Positions 61,254-64,000 of a stretch of DNA of 64,000 bases are shown here, in pieces. The stretch is from positions 48,203-112,202 of the forward strand of contig NZ_LJPW01000157.1 in NCBI RefSeq assembly GCF_001400735.1, in the 5' to 3' direction. The notes under the pieces are model-generated. The model did not search any database. It was given only the letters and a program-made list of their open reading frames with translations, and was not told the origin of the DNA. Source of the DNA: Pseudomonas caricapapayae (GTDB lineage Bacteria; Pseudomonadota; Gammaproteobacteria; Pseudomonadales; Pseudomonadaceae). Positions within the stretch are counted from its first letter, which is position 1, and each line of letters starts with the position of its first letter. The position numbers were made by a program, and so were the translations under genes.

Positions 61254-61268
61254 TAAGTTTTTTTGAGA

Positions 61269-61284
61269 TGGCATAGTTATCGCT
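61269..61284 (+). promoter_or_regulatory. sigma-54 promoter of hrpL
   Basis: TGGCATAGTTATCGCT keeps GG and GC with ten bases between. It agrees with the known sigma-54, HrpRS-dependent promoter of hrpL. The start codon is 36 bases downstream. Confidence 0.85.
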
Positions 61285-61319
61285 ATAGGGCTTGCACACT
61301 ATTGACTTAGGACAAGCCC

Positions 61320-61874
61320 ATGTTTCCGAACCTTGTGATCCTTGATGCAACCCAGCCACGTCAGTCCTCTTCCTCAGCCGGCATTCGTCAGCTCACCGCT
61401 GATCAGATACAGATGCTCAGGGCTTTCATCCAGAAGCGCGTGATGAACCCCGATGATGTCGATGACATCCTGCAATGCGTGTTTCTGGAAGCCCTGCGCA
61501 ACGAGCACAAGTTTCAGCACGCCAGCAAACCGCAGACCTGGCTGTGTGGCATTGCGTTGAACCTGATCCGCAATCACTTCCGTAAAATGTATCGCCAGCC
61601 TTACCAGGAAAGCTGGGAGGAAGACGTCCATTCCGAGCTTGATGGACACCGCGATGTCAGTCATCAGGTAGACGGCCATCGACAGCTGGCACGTGTCATC
61701 CAGGCCATTGACTGCCTGCCTTCGAACATGCAGAAGGTGCTGGAAGTTTCTCTGGAAATGGACGGCAACTATCAGGAAACCGCCAACAGTCTTGGCGTGC
61801 CGATTGGTACCGTCCGTTCACGCCTTTCGCGGGCGCGGGTGCAGTTGAAGCAGCAGATCGATCCGTTTGCATGA
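61320..61874 (+). CDS. hrpL: HrpL, ECF sigma factor
   Basis: A 184-residue extracytoplasmic-function sigma factor that directs RNA polymerase to hrp boxes. Regions 2 (MNPDDVDDILQCVFLEALRNEH..PQTWLCGIALNLIRNHFR) and 4 (MDGNYQETANSLGVPIGTVRSRLSRARVQLKQ) are clear. It is divergent from hrpJ and followed by hrpK. Length equals the family norm. Confidence 0.98.
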   Translation: MFPNLVILDATQPRQSSSSAGIRQLTADQIQMLRAFIQKRVMNPDDVDDILQCVFLEALRNEHKFQHASKPQTWLCGIALNLIRNHFRKMYRQPYQESWEEDVHSELDGHRDVSHQVDGHRQLARVIQAIDCLPSNMQKVLEVSLEMDGNYQETANSLGVPIGTVRSRLSRARVQLKQQIDPFA

Positions 61875-61897
61875 CTGACGGTTTCGATAAATTTTCT

Positions 61898-61925
61898 GGA
61901 ACCAACCCGACCCTGCAGCCACACA
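61898..61925 (+). promoter_or_regulatory. hrp box of hrpK
   Basis: GGAACC, 15 bases, CCACACA, exact, in the 85-base gap between hrpL and hrpK. Confidence 0.93.
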
Positions 61926-61959
61926 GTTGCCATCGCTCACTCTCGGATGGCAACTTACC

Positions 61960-64000
61960 ATGCGTATATCCAGTTCTCCCTTCAGCGGTATCGTGAATCA
62001 ACCCAACCCTGGCGAACTGGCTGGTGAGTCGCCGCTTGCCAAGGCCCTGCTGACGCCAGCCGGAGGTGCTCAAGCCGGCGTACAGTTCGGTCAGTCGGCT
62101 GCAAATCCGGCAGGCACACCCGCCGGAACCGAGCAAGCCGCGTCATCGATCCTGGCCCTGCTGTTGAAGGGCGGTGGCGAAAACACGCCAGTTACTGCCG
62201 GCCCGCAGGCACAGCCTCAGCCGTGCGGCGAGACGCCCGCACAAGTCGCGCCTGCTGCGCCCGTCGCTCCCACTGAGGCTGCGCAGGGCACTGATGCATC
62301 CGACCCGGCCAATGCGCCGAAGGCGGCAGATGCAGCGTTTCTCGACGATTCGGAATACTCGTCGCCCGAAGCCTTGAAACGCTGGGAACCGATGGTCGCG
62401 CATTTGCCGCCCGAGCAACGTCTGCAAGCTGAAAAGGAGCTGAACCGTCCTATCGCAGCAGCATGGATGGCCCGTGAAGATGGCCCCAATGCCGCAAAAG
62501 CGATGGAGTTCATCAATGCCAATCCTGCGTTGAAGACTGCCGTGGACGTTGGCAAGGATGGCGGCAATGCCGACGGCAAGATCACAAACAAGGACCTCAA
62601 GGCGTTTGCCAAAAACATGGAGAAGGCCGCAGACAAGGCCGACGACGATCTGGCTGACTACATCAAGAACAACCCTGACGCTGATCCCCAGTCGCTGGAA
62701 ATGGTTCGTAACGCTTCGGTCATGCAGGCCAATATGCCTCTGGTCAGGGCTGCCGACCCCCACCATGCCGCCGATGCGAATGATAAAGACAAGGTCGATG
62801 GCAACGTCAGCGCCGATGACCTCAAGGGGCTGGCGCAAGGTAATCCGGGGCTGTCGGGAACACTCAAGCAATCCTGCAGCACTTGGTCGCAAGCCGGCTT
62901 TCTCGGTCAGCTTGACGAGGCGGGAATGTCGGGGCGCAAAAAGGCGGCGCACAGTCCCGACCAGTTATTCGACGCCAAAAACCTCAGTGAATGGATCAAG
63001 ACCAGTGCGCCCACCAATGGTGGCCAGTTCGCCAGCATGCTCAGCGATGCTGCGACGCTGAATGCGGTGTCAGGCATCGATATCAGCAAACTCAACGCGG
63101 ATGTGTTCGACCCCAACAAGTCCAAGTCCTACAGCGGCGCGCAAAAAGCCGCAGTCATGGTCAAGCTGCAGCAAACCCAGCAGAGCGTCATTGCCGGGCG
63201 ACAATTACGCAATACCGAAAAAACCGAGTCGGAGCTGAACGACAGGATCAGAACGCTGCAGTCTGACCCCGACGTGCAGGCTTACCTGAACAAGTCCATA
63301 CCTGATCAGGAGCGCAAGCTGGTAAACAGCGACGCTGCGTTGCGAAAAGCAGTGACCGAACAGGCGAAGAACGTTAACAGCGGTCAGGCGCTTCAGACTG
63401 ATATGGCGACCGCTGACAAGGCCGTCGACAAGCACAAACCGAATGCCGATTACAGCGGTGCCATCAGCGGGCTGTCCGCTCAGTTGCAGTTACAGAAAGA
63501 CCTGTTTCCCGATACCCAGGTGCCGACTGCCGATCAGGTCATCGGCAATCGTCCCGAGCTTCAATCGAAGATCGCTGATTCGTACGTTCGCAACTTCAGC
63601 GAGGGCGGCGCACTGAAACAACTGCTCGGCCAAAAGAAAGCCGACGCCGGTGAATCGCTGCAATCGGCTGATGATCAGAAAGCGATTTACGACAGCGTAT
63701 TGCCCAGCGATTTTACCCAGAGCCAGCAAAGTGACTACCTGAACGCCACGGTCACCCAGCTTCAGGATTCGAAAAAGGGTCGCAAGCTGCTGGAAGGCAA
63801 GAACGAGGATAACCAGGGCCCGTCAATCGTCAGTCAGGTCGCCGCGGAAATGGGGCCTCGCGCGCTTCAATCGGTCATGGGCTTTGCGTCGGTGTCCGAC
63901 ATGCTCGCCCAGGGCAATAAGGTCGGTGCCGCACAAACCATCATCGACAGCGCGAAACTGGGCGGCGAGGCGATCAAGGGCGGCATCGATGCCGGGGCAA
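61960..64000 (+). CDS. hrpK: HrpK, putative type III translocator (3' end outside window)
   Basis: The first 680 codons of HrpK, a large secreted protein thought to aid effector translocation. It opens RISSSPFSGIVNQPNPGELAGESPLAKALL, has a Pro/Ala-rich stretch (residues 65-115) and a long helical middle with several Asp-rich, calcium-site-like segments (DVGKDGGNADGKITNKDLK; DANDKDKVDGNVSADDLK). The frame is open to the window's last base. Driven by its own hrp box. Confidence 0.92.
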   Translation, partial: MRISSSPFSGIVNQPNPGELAGESPLAKALLTPAGGAQAGVQFGQSAANPAGTPAGTEQAASSILALLLKGGGENTPVTAGPQAQPQPCGETPAQVAPAAPVAPTEAAQGTDASDPANAPKAADAAFLDDSEYSSPEALKRWEPMVAHLPPEQRLQAEKELNRPIAAAWMAREDGPNAAKAMEFINANPALKTAVDVGKDGGNADGKITNKDLKAFAKNMEKAADKADDDLADYIKNNPDADPQSLEMVRNASVMQANMPLVRAADPHHAADANDKDKVDGNVSADDLKGLAQGNPGLSGTLKQSCSTWSQAGFLGQLDEAGMSGRKKAAHSPDQLFDAKNLSEWIKTSAPTNGGQFASMLSDAATLNAVSGIDISKLNADVFDPNKSKSYSGAQKAAVMVKLQQTQQSVIAGRQLRNTEKTESELNDRIRTLQSDPDVQAYLNKSIPDQERKLVNSDAALRKAVTEQAKNVNSGQALQTDMATADKAVDKHKPNADYSGAISGLSAQLQLQKDLFPDTQVPTADQVIGNRPELQSKIADSYVRNFSEGGALKQLLGQKKADAGESLQSADDQKAIYDSVLPSDFTQSQQSDYLNATVTQLQDSKKGRKLLEGKNEDNQGPSIVSQVAAEMGPRALQSVMGFASVSDMLAQGNKVGAAQTIIDSAKLGGEAIKGGIDAGA

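Overview
The window is a chromosomal segment of a plant-pathogenic Pseudomonas of the P. syringae species complex. The right 38 kb holds a full hrp/hrc type III secretion cluster (hrpK-hrpL...hrpS-hrpR) joined to the conserved effector locus (hrpH, avrE, shcE, hopM1, shcM, hrpW, hopAA1). Recalled from memory rather than aligned, the HrpA, HrpZ and AvrE proteins look nearer to the tomato-type alleles than to the B728a or phaseolicola types. They are not identical to any of them, so I do not name a pathovar.

Left flank, 1-26.4 kb: ordinary chromosomal genes. (a) 1-9.9 kb is a tightly packed ten-gene minus-strand unit: allophanate hydrolase, a BMP-type nucleobase/nucleoside-like ABC importer (binding protein, two permeases, double ATPase), a formamidase, a biuret hydrolase, a second cysteine hydrolase, an AtzH-like protein and a GntR regulator. 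Read together it looks like an importer plus hydrolase chain that takes a urea-like or biuret-like compound to ammonia and CO2. (b) 10-16.4 kb: a VOC protein, an Lrp regulator divergent from a LysE exporter, a frameshifted sugar porter, and a flavohemoglobin gene with a sigma-54 promoter and three NorR-type sites, then SnoaL-like, GST and DUF2986 genes. (c) 16.4-25.3 kb: OPT transporter, P-loop kinase-like protein, YceK-like lipoprotein, alpha/beta hydrolase, and a carbohydrate-type cluster (split transketolase, MFS transporter, SDR) divergent from a LysR regulator. (d) A bestrophin-like channel gene borders the effector locus.

Effector locus, 26.5-40.1 kb: hopAA1; hrpW (divergent from shcM); shcM-hopM1-shcE, where hopM1 carries a frameshift; avrE convergent with shcE; and hrpH. 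The effector transcription units start from recognisable hrp boxes (GGAACC-N15/16-CCACNNA), two of them with one mismatch. Two of these boxes show that longer upstream start codons are wrong (ShcM, HrpH), and one supports a GTG start for AvrE.

Secretion cluster, 41.1-64 kb: hrpRS (enhancer-binding proteins) activate hrpL from a sigma-54 promoter with an IHF site. HrpL then reads hrp boxes before hrpA-Z-B-hrcJ-hrpD-E, hrpF-G-hrcC-hrpT-V, hrpJ-hrcV-hrpQ-hrcN-hrpO, probably hrpP-hrcQa-Qb-R-S-T-U (box inside hrpO), and hrpK, which runs off the right end. I see no tRNA, rRNA, insertion sequence or CRISPR array in the window.
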